Below are positions 32,481-45,192 of a stretch of DNA of 64,000 bases, piece by piece (within the stretch, counting starts at the first letter, position 1; each line of letters opens with the position of its first letter). The position numbers and the translations under genes were made by a program. The notes under the pieces are model-generated. The model did no database searches, was not told the DNA's origin, and worked only from the letters and a program-made list of their open reading frames with translations. The DNA is from Symsagittifera roscoffensis (taxonomy: Eukaryota; Xenacoelomorpha; Acoela; Convolutidae), in assembly GCF_963678635.1 (NCBI RefSeq), contig NC_087063.1, forward strand, positions 48,185,220 through 48,249,219, in the 5' to 3' direction.

Positions 32481-33291
32481 CTTGAAAGATACCAAGGTCA
32501 TATAAGATTAGACGATAAAAACTCGTTCCACGGCTTATCTGGACGGTTAACTTATGACCGTCATGATAATAATTGAATATCAACAATTGGAATAAACATC
32601 CCAAAAAAAACAACTACAGTCCTTAAAAATAAATGGAATCAAGAAATAATGTTTTTTCATTGGAAAATCCAATTAGAAAAAGTGTAACTAACACGAGATT
32701 TAAAAGACGACTCCATAATTTATCAAGGAATTTGTCTATTTTGCAAAAATGACAATGGTTAACGCAATTCATCAACAAAAACTCAATCCACTAATATTTG
32801 TTTCCCTGAGGACACATTTATCTCACTTCAAGTTGCAAGAAGTCACGCAAGAAAGATAAATGTCATCAAAAATATTTCATTGAATCAATCTCTCATCATA
32901 AAGTACACTTGACAAAATACGACAAAACAGCAATCGTCATAACAATATAGATGGTATAGAAAATAAATTGTCACGTTTTCAAATTTATCCCGAAACAGAA
33001 TTTATAAAAACATAATGTTCAGAAATTCTTGTCGAATACGAAAAAGGTTTCGACATGAAAACAGGAAAACTAATAATTAACCCAAATCCAACGTACCATA
33101 GTTCTAATAATGAAAATTCTTACATTCCTTAACCTCTTCAGAAAACATAGGAAATACTGGTGGAAAACTTCGCGCACTCGTTAAAAGCAGCACACATTTA
33201 CGAGAACTACCACTCATGAACAATACTAATTTTGGCGCAAATCATTATGACATCCACTTAGATATGAAAGTGGACTACACAACAAGCAGAA
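32481..33291 (+). repeat. Tandem duplication in the env-position region, copy A (811 bp)
   Basis: CTTGAAAGATACCAAGGTCA at 32481 recurs at 33292, and CATTATGACATCCACTTAGA near 33243 recurs near 34069. The junction lies in a shared ACAACAAGCA(A/G)AA motif. Copies are roughly 90% identical. Confidence 0.9.
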
Positions 33292-34118
33292 CTTGAAAGA
33301 TACCAAGGTCACATAAGATTAGACGACAAAACTCGTTCCACGGCTTACCTGGACGGTTAACTTATGACCGTCATGATAAAAATTGGATACCAAGAATTGG
33401 AATAAAGAACCTTTCCGATTGTAAATATTAAATCCCAAAAAAAACAACTACAATCCCAAAAAACAAATGATATCAAGAAATAATGTCTTTTCGTTGGAAA
33501 ATCCAATTAGAAAAAGTATAACTAACACGAGATTTAAAAGACGACTCCATAATTTATCAAGGAATACGTCTAATTTGCAAAAATGACAATGGTTAACGCG
33601 ATTCATCAACAAGAACACAAGCCACTGTACCCCTGAAGACACATGTACCTCGTTTCAAGTTGCAAGAAGTCACGCAAGAATGATAAATGTCATCAAAAAC
33701 ATTTCATTGAATCAATCTCTCATCATAAAGTAAACTTGATAAAATACGACAAAACAGCAATCGTCATAACAATATAGATGGTCTAGAAAATAAATTGACT
33801 CGTTTTAAAATCTATTCCGAAACAGAATTTACAAAACACAACGTTCAGAAATTCTTGTCGAGTACGAAAAAGGTTCCAATATGAGAACAGGAAAACTAAT
33901 AATTAACCCAAATCCAACGTACCATAGTTCTAATGATGAAAACTCTTACATCCCAGTAACCTCTTCAGAAAATATAGAAAATAATGGTGGAAAACTTCGC
34001 GCACTCGTTAAAAGCAGCACATGTTTACGAGAACTATCACTCATGAACAATAATTACTTTGGCGCAAAGCATTATGACATCCACTTAGATATGAAAGTGG
34101 ACTACACAACAAGCAGAA
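33292..34118 (+). repeat. Tandem duplication in the env-position region, copy B (~827 bp)
   Basis: Second copy. It contains the 105-residue open frame 33881-34198 (MRTGKLIINPNPTYHSSNDE, LRALVKSSTCLRELSLMNNN), which in copy A is broken by a stop and a frame change. Thr and Asn content is high. Confidence 0.9.
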
Positions 34119-34198
34119 TTTTTAAAGAACGTCAATATCGGAATCAGAAACACATCATCACCTATGTGAGCTCGAATGAACTCAAATTTTACAATTAA

Positions 34199-35040
34199 TT
34201 ACAATCCCATTACTAAAATTGCCTTGTGCAGGATATTTATTATCAAGCAATAGATATCATCATCAATCAATAGATGTTTTAAAAAAATCCCTATTTTCTT
34301 CAAAAATAAAATATTTTTGTCGACATACTTTCTCAACGAAAATATTTTTGTGGTACAGCCGTCCGCTATGGATCTGAAAAAAAGCCACCAAATTGTACAA
34401 CTAAACGCGGATGAAGACAAATAAAATCTTCTCAACGATACCCTACACTTTTGCCACCACCATTAAAAAAATTTTCACCAGAAAGTATCAGAGCTGTTGC
34501 TCGTAACCCCAAAATAGATTTACAATCAATGGGTATTTACTCCAGATCCGATATACAACATCATATTCGCACATAACATTTTCAAGAACTCCTTACAAAA
34601 ACGGACATAATCAAAAGACAATCAGTAGATCAACATTTAAGAAAACTTGCAGAAACCGCAGGATTTTCAGACATCTATGTGCAAGACTACAGTGGATACC
34701 TTAAGGGTTTAAAAGATTACATTTTTTCAAACGGTGAAAAACACCGTCCAGAAGATATTTCACCTATTGTTTTTTTTAGTTTTGTAAACCTCAAAAGCGA
34801 ACTCTCGCCTTTCTGGGATGGCCTTATTACATCTTAGAAAGTTTGAATATCTTTTACGCTATGTTTAAACCTTTGGGATTCCAGTTCTCATTTTGAAAGG
34901 AGTAAATATCACATGCGCAATACGCAGACAAGTAAGCAAACCAGCAAGGGTAGCAAGCATATTATTTACAGGATTTTTTGATATACTTTCAACCTCAGTC
35001 AATGAATATTTTTACACACTCAATTAAATGGATACAAGAA
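34199..35040 (+). pseudogene. Unknown ORF in envelope position, part 2 (possible membrane segment)
   Basis: Frames at 34690-34850 (DYSGYLKGLKDYIFSNGEKH, DISPIVFFSFVNLKSELSPF) and at 34870-35030 (GIPVLILKGVNITCAIRRQV, then ILFTGFFDILSTSVNEYF) alternate hydrophobic and basic stretches, like a membrane anchor and an inner tail. The frame changes between them. Function not established. Confidence 0.35.
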
Positions 35041-35620
35041 AAGTTATCAACCATATCAAATGCATACGATACTCCACAAGACTACAACACCTACTGCATT
35101 ATAACCATCCGTTATCTTTAGTATCACGAAACTAAAGAAACGAAGCAATAACAGAGCACATCTCTACAAGTAATAGCTACCCACAAAGTCGCTTTACTCA
35201 TATAGTAGCCCATCATCCGCATATAGAAGACACAACAAACAACTCGTAGAACAGTCACACACACAGCCTCACTTCCTCTCCCATACCATCATTCAGTAAT
35301 TTTTCACCACGCTTGGATTCTGATGATGATTCTACAAACACCGTTTTTCATACCATCTCATAGTTTAATAATTCTGAGATTGACACCCCATATGAATTTC
35401 AGAATTCCGAACCCAGCCCGTCCACTTTTTCGCAACTCCCCTTCCGTCCACTCCACACACCAACTCCCGATGAGCCTTCCCCAGCTCCTTCTTCCTACAC
35501 CGACGCAACCCGAACAGCGACCAACCCGACCCCCCGCCCCGTTAATGAAGAACTAGAAAACGAGCTTCATAACTTCATCACGTTACAACAATAGCTTCAA
35601 AACCCTAACCCATTAACAAT
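35041..35620 (+). pseudogene. Ser/Pro/Thr-rich acidic ORF remnant
   Basis: A + frame around 35300-35590 reads SPRLDSDDDSTNTVFHTIS, a stop, then FNNSEIDTPYEFQNSEPSPS, PDEPSPAPSSYTDATRTATN and ELENELHNFITLQQ. Low-complexity Ser/Pro/Asp/Glu composition, without a domain. The overlapping 77-residue frame (35323-35556) is a shifted reading of the same stretch. Confidence 0.35.
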
Positions 35621-36560
35621 TCATCACTAATCACAATTCATTTCCTCCTCCGAATCCTCCAACCCAGGCTCCACAATTGAAGAATCCCGAGCCCACCGAG
35701 AATTCAAACGAAAGCATCCCAATACCACCCACAACCACCTCGACTGTTTTCCCTTCACCCACTCCATACAAACAGTAAAGAGTTTTTATTATTCAGCTTA
35801 CCATTCTTTCCACAATATCCTTGCTATCAGACCACTAACAACTACCAACGAACTTAAGTTGACGAATATAGTCTGGTTCCCACACTCTCATGAACATCAT
35901 ACTACCACTTCACTAAAATAATAGCACTTCCCTTATACAATAAATCAGATGATAACGACTTATGTCAATCTCGACTACACCAACTAGCCACAGCAGTGCA
36001 TGAAAAACAATTCATAACCATAGGACCAACGCAAATATTAAGCAAGTTTGTTGCAGAGAAACCAAACCGTTTCTCAATTAACCACTATGATCACGATGTT
36101 GCACAAAAAATTGAAGACACAATCTTGGAAGAAGACGAAAACACTATTCCCTAACTAATTGAATTTTTTTCCAAAAAATCACAATATGTTGGTCATTAAC
36201 AGCATGAATGAAAAATATGATATTATTTCTACAGCACTCCAAGATACCAAAGCTTTTGATTTTTATATTAACAAACGTAATCCTTTTTGACTAACTTTTA
36301 ACTTCCTCACACCAAAAGAACGTGACTTGCATTGCTCACATGAAATAATGTTACGCACTAAACAAACCCACACATACACGTGTTATAAAATCATTCAACA
36401 CTACTATATAACTAAAACACCATCACGAAACCCAAAACACAGATTCATATTAAATAACTCCAAATATACCTCACCATACTTCCTAACCTTCACCTATTGT
36501 ATGAAAAGTACTAATATGCAAGGCTTCATTCGAAGTTATGACCCCATAAGATAACGTATA
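35621..36560 (+). pseudogene. Unknown 3'-terminal ORF remnant of the element
   Basis: Broken + coding-like fragments: KLTNIVWFPHSHEHHTTTS (about 35860), MLVINSMNEKYDIISTALQD then TKAFDFYINKRNPF (about 36190-36290), and 36327-36554 (MHCSHEIMLRTKQTHTYTCY). No family recognised. Confidence 0.3.
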
Positions 36561-38135
36561 TATTCTGCCCGCTAACTAAATTTATACTGAAGCAATTTTT
36601 TAAGCAATTTACCTAAAAAATTTCAAACACTACTAACCATTCTGTATAATTGTCTCATTTTTCCCTTTAGATTTCATGACTCATTCATCTAAGCTAAATA
36701 AAAATAAACAAAAAATTGTAAACTCTTTTGGATAGGTTTTTCAAATTCATTTTAACAATTGCAGTTTGTAATTGGAACAGTAGAATTTCCCTTTCCACAG
36801 CAGTTATATCATAAATAAAAACCTCCACAGCAGTAAATTAATACTTCTATCTAGTAATTTCAAAAAAAAATTGCAAATAAATTTAAAAAAAAAAGAAATA
36901 ACATTTTTACAAGACGCTTCAATTGTAAATTTGAACCCTTTTTTCGCCCGTAAGTCACACATTCTTCCCACAATCGCACAGCTCCTCCACAAAAAATTGT
37001 TTGATTAACGACTTTCAAGTTTTAATTTTCACTGATAACAACTCTAACTTGTTTTCACACGTTTCAAACTTTCCTTTGACCCGCTTGGAAGGAATTATAT
37101 AATAAGCTAAAACTATCAAACGCAGCTTACTAACGTCACAAAATCACAAACTAAAGGCATGTCTAAGAAAGAAAGTCTCACGATACCCAAACTGGATTAA
37201 ACCCAGAATAAAACTGGAGAAATCATTCTTTTGAAAACCACCTTCAAGCTTTATTAAAACCAAATAAAAAATCAAAACAAATAATTCTAATTTTGAGAAA
37301 AGGCACAAACAGAACAAAAAAGAGAAAAACACGTAATGAAAATGTTACAAAAGTTTAAACATATAAAGATAATCTGCACAAAAAGACCAAAAATATAGAC
37401 CACCCCTGGCCTCACCAACCAGAGGGACGTCCTGAGCATGCTCTATAGCCGGGCTAACCCATCGCGCTACAACCACGCTTTGTGACCCACACTCTGTTTT
37501 TGCTGAGAGTTGCTCTAGTGTGAGTGACTCTTTAAAAATAAGCAAACTAAAATAAAAACGCTTTGGCAATAGCAATTATTGAAAAAAAAATCTAACAATA
37601 AGTATCTATATAAATTCAGTTTGTAAAGATTTCTTAGAGCCCAAGGAACGAGCAGCAAAGGAGATGGCAACCCGACTAAAATCCGACTCTGGAATGGCAA
37701 ATCTTTTTGGTTTGCTGCCAAAGTCACTACCCTCAAAGGATTTTAAGTATGGACTGAAACTCGCAGCAAAAGAAACCCATTGAACCAGACCAATGGACAT
37801 CCCGCTCTTGACCTCAAATACAGATCCTAGTCACTTGGCACTTCACACGGAAAATTCAAACTTCACCCTGCGCGTACTCTCGCTCTAAACAACTTAATGA
37901 AATCGATACATCATTGCATCGATCAAAAGTCTGGACACAATCAACCAAGACTACCCATGATCAACGAGACCTATCTTGAAACACGAACAAAACAATCTTC
38001 TTCCAACTACACGAACAGCGACCTCTATCCCCTCTTCAAGAAGTCACTGCTCAAAACTGCCAAAGAAAACTACGTCACCCGTCCTTCATAACAATAAACA
38101 ATTACAAATTAAAAAGTCTCTAAACCCCGGATGAG
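36561..38135. other. 3' untranslated region of the element
   Basis: About 1.6 kb without a supported gene, apart from a tRNA-like fragment. 37606-37800 is open on minus with reasonable composition (LVQWVSFAASFSPYLKSFEG) but unmatched. No clear polypurine tract lies directly before the right LTR. Confidence 0.35.
37409..37476 (-). ncRNA. tRNA-like fragment (possible SINE head)
   Basis: On the minus strand GTGGTTGTAGCGCGATGGGT contains an A-box-like TAGCGCGATGG. A degraded B-box-like GGTTGGTGAGGCC follows about 40 nt later. Higher G+C than its surroundings suggests an inserted SINE remnant. Confidence 0.3.
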
Positions 38136-38526
38136 TGGAACCAGTTCTGAACTAGTATTTATAAACCAATTGTAATTTTGACAAAAACTATCACTATAAA
38201 ATTGTACTAACTAATCAATCATATTCCATCTCTAACATTGACACGTATTTGTACGTGCTGAAACTACTTGTAGTTTCTGCACCAGATCAATTTGAATTAA
38301 TCTTTGAATGCAGTTGTTCTCCTTATGGTTAAACTTCAAAGAATTAACTCGCTAAAACCAGTATACACAAGATCTATTGAGACTAGGAGATACAAGAGTA
38401 AGATTAAGATTGGTATTAGACTAAGAAGTTGTACGAATCTATCCGGCCGAAAATAAGATAGCGTGACGAACAGACGGTACACCTTACCGAAATTACTCTA
38501 TGAGTACAGGCCAAAAGTCATAACTG
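38136..38526 (+). repeat. Right LTR
   Basis: Begins TGGAACCAGTTCTGAACTAG; direct repeat of 20134-20525. Followed immediately by AGGAT. Confidence 0.88.
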
Positions 38527-38531
38527 AGGAT
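38527..38531 (+). repeat. Putative target-site duplication (AGGAT), right
   Basis: Matches 20129-20133. Confidence 0.7.
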
Positions 38532-38829
38532 TTTGACTCTTGAAGAAAGATTGAAATAAATTAAAGCTTTTCCAAGGATAAACAGCCAAGCCTCTAAGCT
38601 AATGTACACCCACAATAGATCGGCCAAATAGAAGCGGGTTTGAATCACCCAGGTTTGTTGCTCTTATGGGGCAGAATTAAGGGAAAAGAATACTGGGAAA
38701 TGGGTTGATCATCACGTCACAGACATTTTTTGTCCTTTAATCCAGTTCAAAGTCAAAACTTTGACCATTAAAATAACCAGCAGGTAGTCTCGGCTACCTT
38801 AGGCGGTTGACCGTCACAAATTTTTAATT
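38532..38829. other. Spacer between LTR element and tandem array
   Basis: Unique-looking sequence; no feature recognised. Confidence 0.35.
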
Positions 38830-39244
38830 GTTCCAAAAAAAAAATTTTTAAAGTTGTCAAATAAACTACCTTCTCCGGATCAATTTTTTGAGAAATCATT
38901 GAAAAATTCCCAATCACTCTATAGGATCCGCAGCGACTGCAAGTTTTTCAGAAGCCTATACTTTTAATTTAGGGGATCTTTTCGTCTCTAGGTGACTATA
39001 GGTTGCCCAATTGAAGGTCACATCCAAAAAAAATAATCAAAGCTCTCGTTTTTTGAAGTTCCTTTTGAACGCACTCGTGTTTGACCTTTCGATTTTTAAA
39101 TCAAAGTTCTCGAAGTTCCCGCTCAAGGCTGCTCTCAGACGTAGGCAGGTTAACTTGTATTTTATGAAGTATTTTACCCCCACACAATAAATATAGGCCA
39201 AAAAGTTGGAAACTTTAGGCCAAAAATAAATTCGTTCGTCAAAT

Positions 39245-40650
39245 GACGTCATTATCAAAGGTGGGTAAAGTTGTCAAATGGGGATCCACGAGTTTCCTTA
39301 TTATGGTTTTTCGAATGGAAATCAAAGGGTTGCCACCTAACCAGAGTTTCATTTCAAACATTCAGATTCACCGTTTTTGGTTCCAAACAACTTTCTTCGT
39401 TCCATCGATCGTATCAAGAGCTTGTCGCAAACAGATAACAGAGTTTAGTTCTCCATTCTTTAACCATAGTCATTTATCTCTCAATATTAGTACTTCTTTT
39501 ATCAAATTCATCGCGGGCTCCATCATCAGAGTCTTGAGTATCTACGTTCCGTGATTCAATTGCATTTCGTTCTACTAAGGGTGCGCTTTCTACTTAGTTT
39601 CATTGGAACTAATTGTAAAACAAGGCATATACAAAAAACAATTACAGAAGTTGTATATACCAGTTGAGAGTTTGAATTTTTAGCAATCACCTTTCTTTAA
39701 TTGTGGCGTGAACTACTTTTGTCATGTATCATAGGTTCATCAAGATTGAAGCTTTCTAATCACCTGCGCTGTTGAAATTAAAATTTCACTATCCTTGATT
39801 GCAAGCTCTTTGGCGACGGAGACAATGCTACTTATCAGGCGCGGCGTTACACCTTACTTATTTCGTTTTGATAACGGCTCGTTAAGCTCACACCGGCTGT
39901 GCCTCTCTGTCAAAATCTCAAACGTTTTTTCGTTCCAATTTCATGTTTCGATAATTTTTCATGTTAATAATTTTAAATCGTTTCTGTCGCTGAATTCAGC
40001 AAAAAGTTTGACTGAAAGTTTTTACTGATTTCGAGTTTTTTGAATGCGTTTACTTGAACTGCGTTTTTGAACTGATTCTGTCGGAAAAACTTTTTGTATG
40101 GATCTCTCGCTTTCAACCCCATACTGATAACCCCAGTCTCAAACATTTTTCAAAGTTCAGCCAGCTTTGCGTACCGCTACAATCTTTATTTGTTACTAGT
40201 CGATTGAACGCTGAATTGAGGCTCATTACAAAGCAAGAACTAGCCGAATCTGTAAATCCAGGTCTCCAATTCAATGCCTGAAAAATACTTATTGCGGTTT
40301 AACGGCGACATTTTAGAATCAACTTAGTGGATTGAGAAGTTTGGGTGTGTTATCGACTCTAATTTACGCTCACTGGTAATGTGAAATTAGAACTTTGTGA
40401 AACTCTAGTCTCAGCCAGGATTGATTTTGCCAGCAGAAGGCTTAGGTAAAGGTATATTTTGATTTTTATAAAAAGAGTTGCCTAGAATTTTGCATCGTAT
40501 TGTTGGACAACCGCACACGTTACGTTGAAAGGTACTCAATTAGTTATCATATATCTGTCAGAACAAATTTTTCGATTCAGAGGCAAATTTTGAGCGGTTG
40601 CTTTTTTCAGCGCCAGTCCATCGAATGGCTGGCTCTTTAATCATTCAAAA
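39245..40650 (+). repeat. Array unit U1 (1406 bp)
   Basis: Starts at GACGTCATTATCAAAG. Contains an ATG-initiated 104-codon frame (39243-39554) with SNIQIHRFWFQ, and the frame ending LITKQELAESVN (40054-40281). Confidence 0.9.
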
Positions 40651-42081
40651 GACGTCGTTATCAAAATTGTGTAAAGTGGTCAAATAAGGGATCCATTTGA
40701 AACTTAAATTGCACAAGTATCGTTATTCTGGCTTTTGCAATGGAAATTGAACCGCCGTCACGTATTGCAACTCAGATTCAACGTTTTTGGTTCCAAATAA
40801 TTATCTTTTCTCCATTGACCGTATCAAGCGCTTGAAGCAAACATATTTAAATTCTTTATTCTTTAACTGTAGTTATTTGTCTTTCATCATTAGTACTACT
40901 ACTATCAGATTCATCGCGGGCTCCATCATCAGAGTCTTGAGTATCTACGTTCCGTGATTCAATTGCATTTCGTTCTACTAAGGGTGCGCTTTCTAATTAG
41001 TTTCATTGAAACTAATTGTAAAACAAGGCATTTACAAAAAACAATTACAGAAGTTGTATATACCAGTTTAGAGTTTGAATTTTCAGCAATCACCTTTATT
41101 TAATTGTGGCGTGAACTACTTTTGTCATGTATTTTAGATTCATCAAGATTGAAGCTTTCTAATCACCTGCGCTGTTGAAATTAAAATTTCACTATCCTTG
41201 ATTGCAAGCTCTTTGGCGACATAGACAGTGCTACTAATCAGGCGCGGCGTTACACCTTACTTGTTTCGTTTTGATAACAGCTCGTTAAGCTCACACCGGC
41301 TGTGCCTCTTTGTCAAAATCTTAAACGTTTTTTCATTCCAATTTCATGTTACGATAATTTTTCATGTTAATAATTTGAAATCGTTTCTGTCGCTGAATTC
41401 AGCAAAAAGTTTGACTGAACGTTTTTGCTGATTTCGAGTTTTTTGAATGCGTTTACTTGAATTGCGTTTTTGAATTGATTCTGTCGGAAAAACTTTTCGT
41501 ATGGATCTCTCGCTTTCAACCCCACTCCGATAACCCCAGTCTCAAACATTTTTCAAAGTTCAGCCAGCTTTGCGTACCGCTACAATCTTTCTTTGTTACT
41601 AGTCGATTGAACGCTGAATTGAAGCTCATTACAAAGCAAGAATTAACCGAATCAGTAAATCCAGGTCTCCAATTCAATGCCTGAAAAATACTTATTGCGG
41701 TTTAACGGCGACATTTTAGAATCAACTTAGTGGATTGAGAAGTTTGGGTGTGTTATCGACTCTAATCTACGCTCACTGGTAATGTGAAATTAGAACTTTG
41801 TGAAACTCTAGTCTCAGCCAGGAGCAATTTTGCCAGCAGAAGGCTTAGGTAAAGGTATATTTTTATTTTTATAAAAAAAGTTGCCTAGAATTTTGCATCA
41901 TATTGTTGGACAACCGCACACGTTACGTTGAAATGTACTCAATTAGTTATCGTGTCCAAGATAGCACCTTTGGGTAAGCATATATATGTGAGGACAAATT
42001 TTTCGATTCAGAGGCAAATTTTCAGCGGTTGCTTTTTTCAGCGCCAGTCCATCGAATGGCTGGCTCTTTAATCATTCAAAA
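40651..42081 (+). repeat. Array unit U2 (1431 bp)
   Basis: Starts at GACGTCGTTATCAAAATTG. Roughly 90% identical to U1 and more similar to U3 and U4. The SNIQIH-type frame is broken; the LITKQEL-type frame (41457-41684) is kept. Confidence 0.92.
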
Positions 42082-43510
42082 GACGTCGTTATCAAAATTG
42101 TGTAAAGTGGTCAAATAAGGGATCCATTTAAAACTTAAATTGCACAAGTATCGTTATTCTGGCTTTTGCAATGGAAATTGAACCGCCGTCACGTATTGCA
42201 ACTCAGATTCAACGTTTTTGGTTCCAAATAATTATCTTTGCTTCATTGACCATATCAAGCGCTTGAAGCAAACATATTTGAATTCTTTATTCTTTAACTA
42301 TAGTTATTTGTCTTTCATCATTAGTACTACTACTATCAGATTCATCCCGGGCTCCATTATCAGAGTCTTGAGTATCTACGTTCCGTGATTCAATTGCATT
42401 TCGTTCTACTAAGGGTGCGCTTTCTACTTAGTTTCATTGAAACTAATTGTACAACAAGGCATTTACAAAAAACAATTATAGAAGTTGTATATACCAGTTG
42501 AGAGTTTGAATTTTTAGCAATCACCTTACTTTAATTGTGGCGTAAACTACTTTTGTCATGCATCATAGGTTCATCAAGATTGAAGCTTTCTAATCACCTG
42601 CGCTGTTGAAATTAAAATTTCACTATCCTTGATTGCAAGCTCTTTGGCGACGGAGACAATGCTACTAATCGGGCGCGTCGTTACACCTTACTTATTTCGT
42701 TTTGATAACGGCTCTCTAAGCTCACACCGGCTGATCCTCTCTGTCAAAATCTCAAACGTTTTTTTGTTCCAATTTCATGTTTCGATAATTTTTCATGTTA
42801 ATAATTTGAAATCGTTTCTGTCGCTGAATTCAGCAAAAAGTTTGACTGAACGTTTTTGCTGATTTCAAGTTTTTTGAATGCGTTTACTTGAACTGCGTTT
42901 TTGAACTGATTCTGTCGGAAAAACTTTTCGTATGGATCTCTCCCTTTCAACCCCACACCGATAACCCCAGTCTCAAACATTTTTCAAAGTTCAGCCAGCT
43001 TTGCGTACCGCTACAATCTTTATTTCTTACTAGTCGATTGAACGCTGAATTGAAGCTCATTACAAAGCAAGAATTAGCCAAATCAGTAAATCCAGGTCTC
43101 CAATTCAATGCCTGAAAAATACTTATTGCGGTTTAACGGCGACATTTTAGAATCAACTTAGTGGATTGAGAAGTTTGGGTGTGTTATCGACTCTAATCTA
43201 CGCTCACTGGTAATGTGAAATTAGAACTTTGTGAAACTCTAGTCTCAGCCAGTAGCAATTTTGCCAGCAGAAGGCTTAGGTAAATGTATATTTTTATTTT
43301 TATAAAAAAAGTTGCCTAGAATTTTGCATCATATTGTTGGACAACCGCACACGTTACGTTGAAAGGTACTCAATTAGTTATCGTGTCCAAGATAGCACCT
43401 TTGGGTAAGCATATATGTTAGGACAAATTTTTCGATTCAGAGGCAAATTTTCAGCGGTTGCTTTTTTCAGCGCCAGTCCATCGAATGGCTGGCTCTTTAA
43501 TCATTCAAAA
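42082..43510 (+). repeat. Array unit U3 (1429 bp)
   Basis: Starts at GACGTCGTTATC; nearly identical to U4. Confidence 0.92.
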
Positions 43511-44937
43511 GACGTCGTTATCAAAATTGTGTAAAGTGGTCAAATAAGGGATCCATTTGAAACTTAAATTGCACAAGTATCGTTATTCTGGCTTTTGCAA
43601 TGGAAATTGAACAGCCGTCACCTATTGCAACTCAGATTCAACGTTTTTGGTTCCAAATAGTTATCTTTGCTCCATTGACCGTATCAAGCGCTTGAAGCAA
43701 ACATATTTGAATTCTTTATTCTTTAACTATAGTTATTTGTCTTTCATCATTAGTACTACTACTATCAGATTCATCCCGGGCTCCATTATCAGAGTCTTGA
43801 GTATCTACGTTCCGTGATTCAATTGCATTTCGTTCTACTAAGGGTGCGCTTTCTACTTAGTTTCATTGAAACTAATTGTACAACAAGGCATTTAAACAAT
43901 TACAGAAGTTGTATATACCAGTTGAGGGTTTGAATTTTTAGCTATCACCTTACTTTAATTGTGGCGTAAACTACTTTTGTCATGCATCATAGGTTCATCA
44001 AGATTGAAGCTTTCTAATCACCTGCGCTGTTGAAATTAAAATTTCACTATCCTTGATTGCAAGCTCTTTGGCGACGGAGACAATGCTACTAATCGGGCGC
44101 GTCGTTACACCTTACTTATTTCGTTTTGATAACGGCTCGTTAAGCTCACACCGGCTGATCCTCTCTGTCAAAATCTCAAACGTTTTTTTGTTCCAATTTC
44201 ATGTTTCGATAATTTTTCATGTTAATAATTTGAAATCGTTTCTGTCGCTGAATTCAGCAAAAAGTTTGACTGAACGTTTTTGCTGATTTCAAGTTTTTTG
44301 AATGCGTTTACTTGAACTGCGTTTTTGAACTGATTCTGTCGGAAAAACTTTTCGTATGGATCTCTCGCTTTCAACCCCACACCGATAACCCCAGTCTCAA
44401 ACATTTTTCAAAGTTCAGCCAGCTTTGCGTACCGCTACAATCTTTATTTCTTACTAGTCGATTGAACGCTGAATTGAAGCTCATTACAAAGCAAGAATTA
44501 GCCGAATCAGTAAATCCAGGTCTCCAATTCAATGCCTGAAAAATACTTATTGCGGTTTAACGGCGACATTTTAGAATCAACTTAGTGGATTGAGAAGTTT
44601 GGGTGTGTTATCGACTCTAATCTACGCTCACTGGTAATGTGAAATTAGAACTTTGTGAAACTCTAGTCTCAGCCAGGAGCAATTTTGCCAGCAGAAGGCT
44701 TAGGTAAAGGTATATTTTTATTTTTATAAAAAAAGTTGCCTAGAATTTTGCATCATATTGTTGGACAACCGCACACGTTACGTTGAAAGGTACTCAATTA
44801 GTTATCGTGTCCAAGATAGCACCTTTGGGTAAGCATATATATGTTAGGACAAATTTTTCGATTCAGAGGCAAATTTTCAGCGGTTGCTTTTTTCAGCGCC
44901 AGTCCATCGAATGGCTGGCTCTTTAATCATTCAAAAG
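43511..44937 (+). repeat. Array unit U4 (1427 bp)
   Basis: Starts at GACGTCGTTATC; nearly identical to U3 apart from a few substitutions and short indels (e.g. near 43890). Confidence 0.92.
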
Positions 44938-45192
44938 ACGTCGTTATCAAAATTGTGTAAAGTGGTCAAATAAGGGATCCATTTGAAACTTAAATTGCAC
45001 AAGTATCGTTATTCTGGCTTTTGCAATGGAAATTGAACCGCCGTCACGTATTGCAACTCAGATTCAACGTTTTTGGTTCCAAATAATTATCTTTGCTTCA
45101 TTGACCATATCAAGCGCTTGAAGCAAACATATTTGAATTCTTTATTCTTTAACTATAGTTATTTGTCTTTCATCATTAGTACTACTACTATC
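44938..45192 (+). repeat. Array unit U5, start only
   Basis: The first ~250 bp of a U-type unit, which switches at about 45193 into the diverged 4.24-kb type at the CGCGGGCTCCATCATCAGAG module. Confidence 0.85.

Larger units (their letters stand above)
20134..38526 (+). mobile_element. 18.4-kb Ty3/gypsy-type LTR retrotransposon with extra 3' ORFs, degenerate
   Basis: Bounded by direct ~391-bp repeats starting TGGAACCAGTTCTGAACTAG and flanked by AGGAT on both sides. After the left LTR comes a primer-binding-site-like TGGTGCGACC. The interior + strand is strikingly A-rich. In order it holds gag-like N/Q/R/S-rich remnants (22-25.2 kb), protease (25.2 kb), RT (26.2-26.9), RNase H (27.2-27.6), integrase (28.0-29.7), then about 7 kb of further ORF remnants (30.8-36.6). 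The order protease-RT-RNase H-integrase defines Ty3/gypsy. LTRs are roughly 85% identical by eye, so the insertion is old, consistent with the many stops. Confidence 0.88.

Noticed and set aside
37606-37800. Minus-strand ORF with ordinary composition
   Set aside because: Short, unmatched and inside the 3' region of the LTR element; no second line of evidence.
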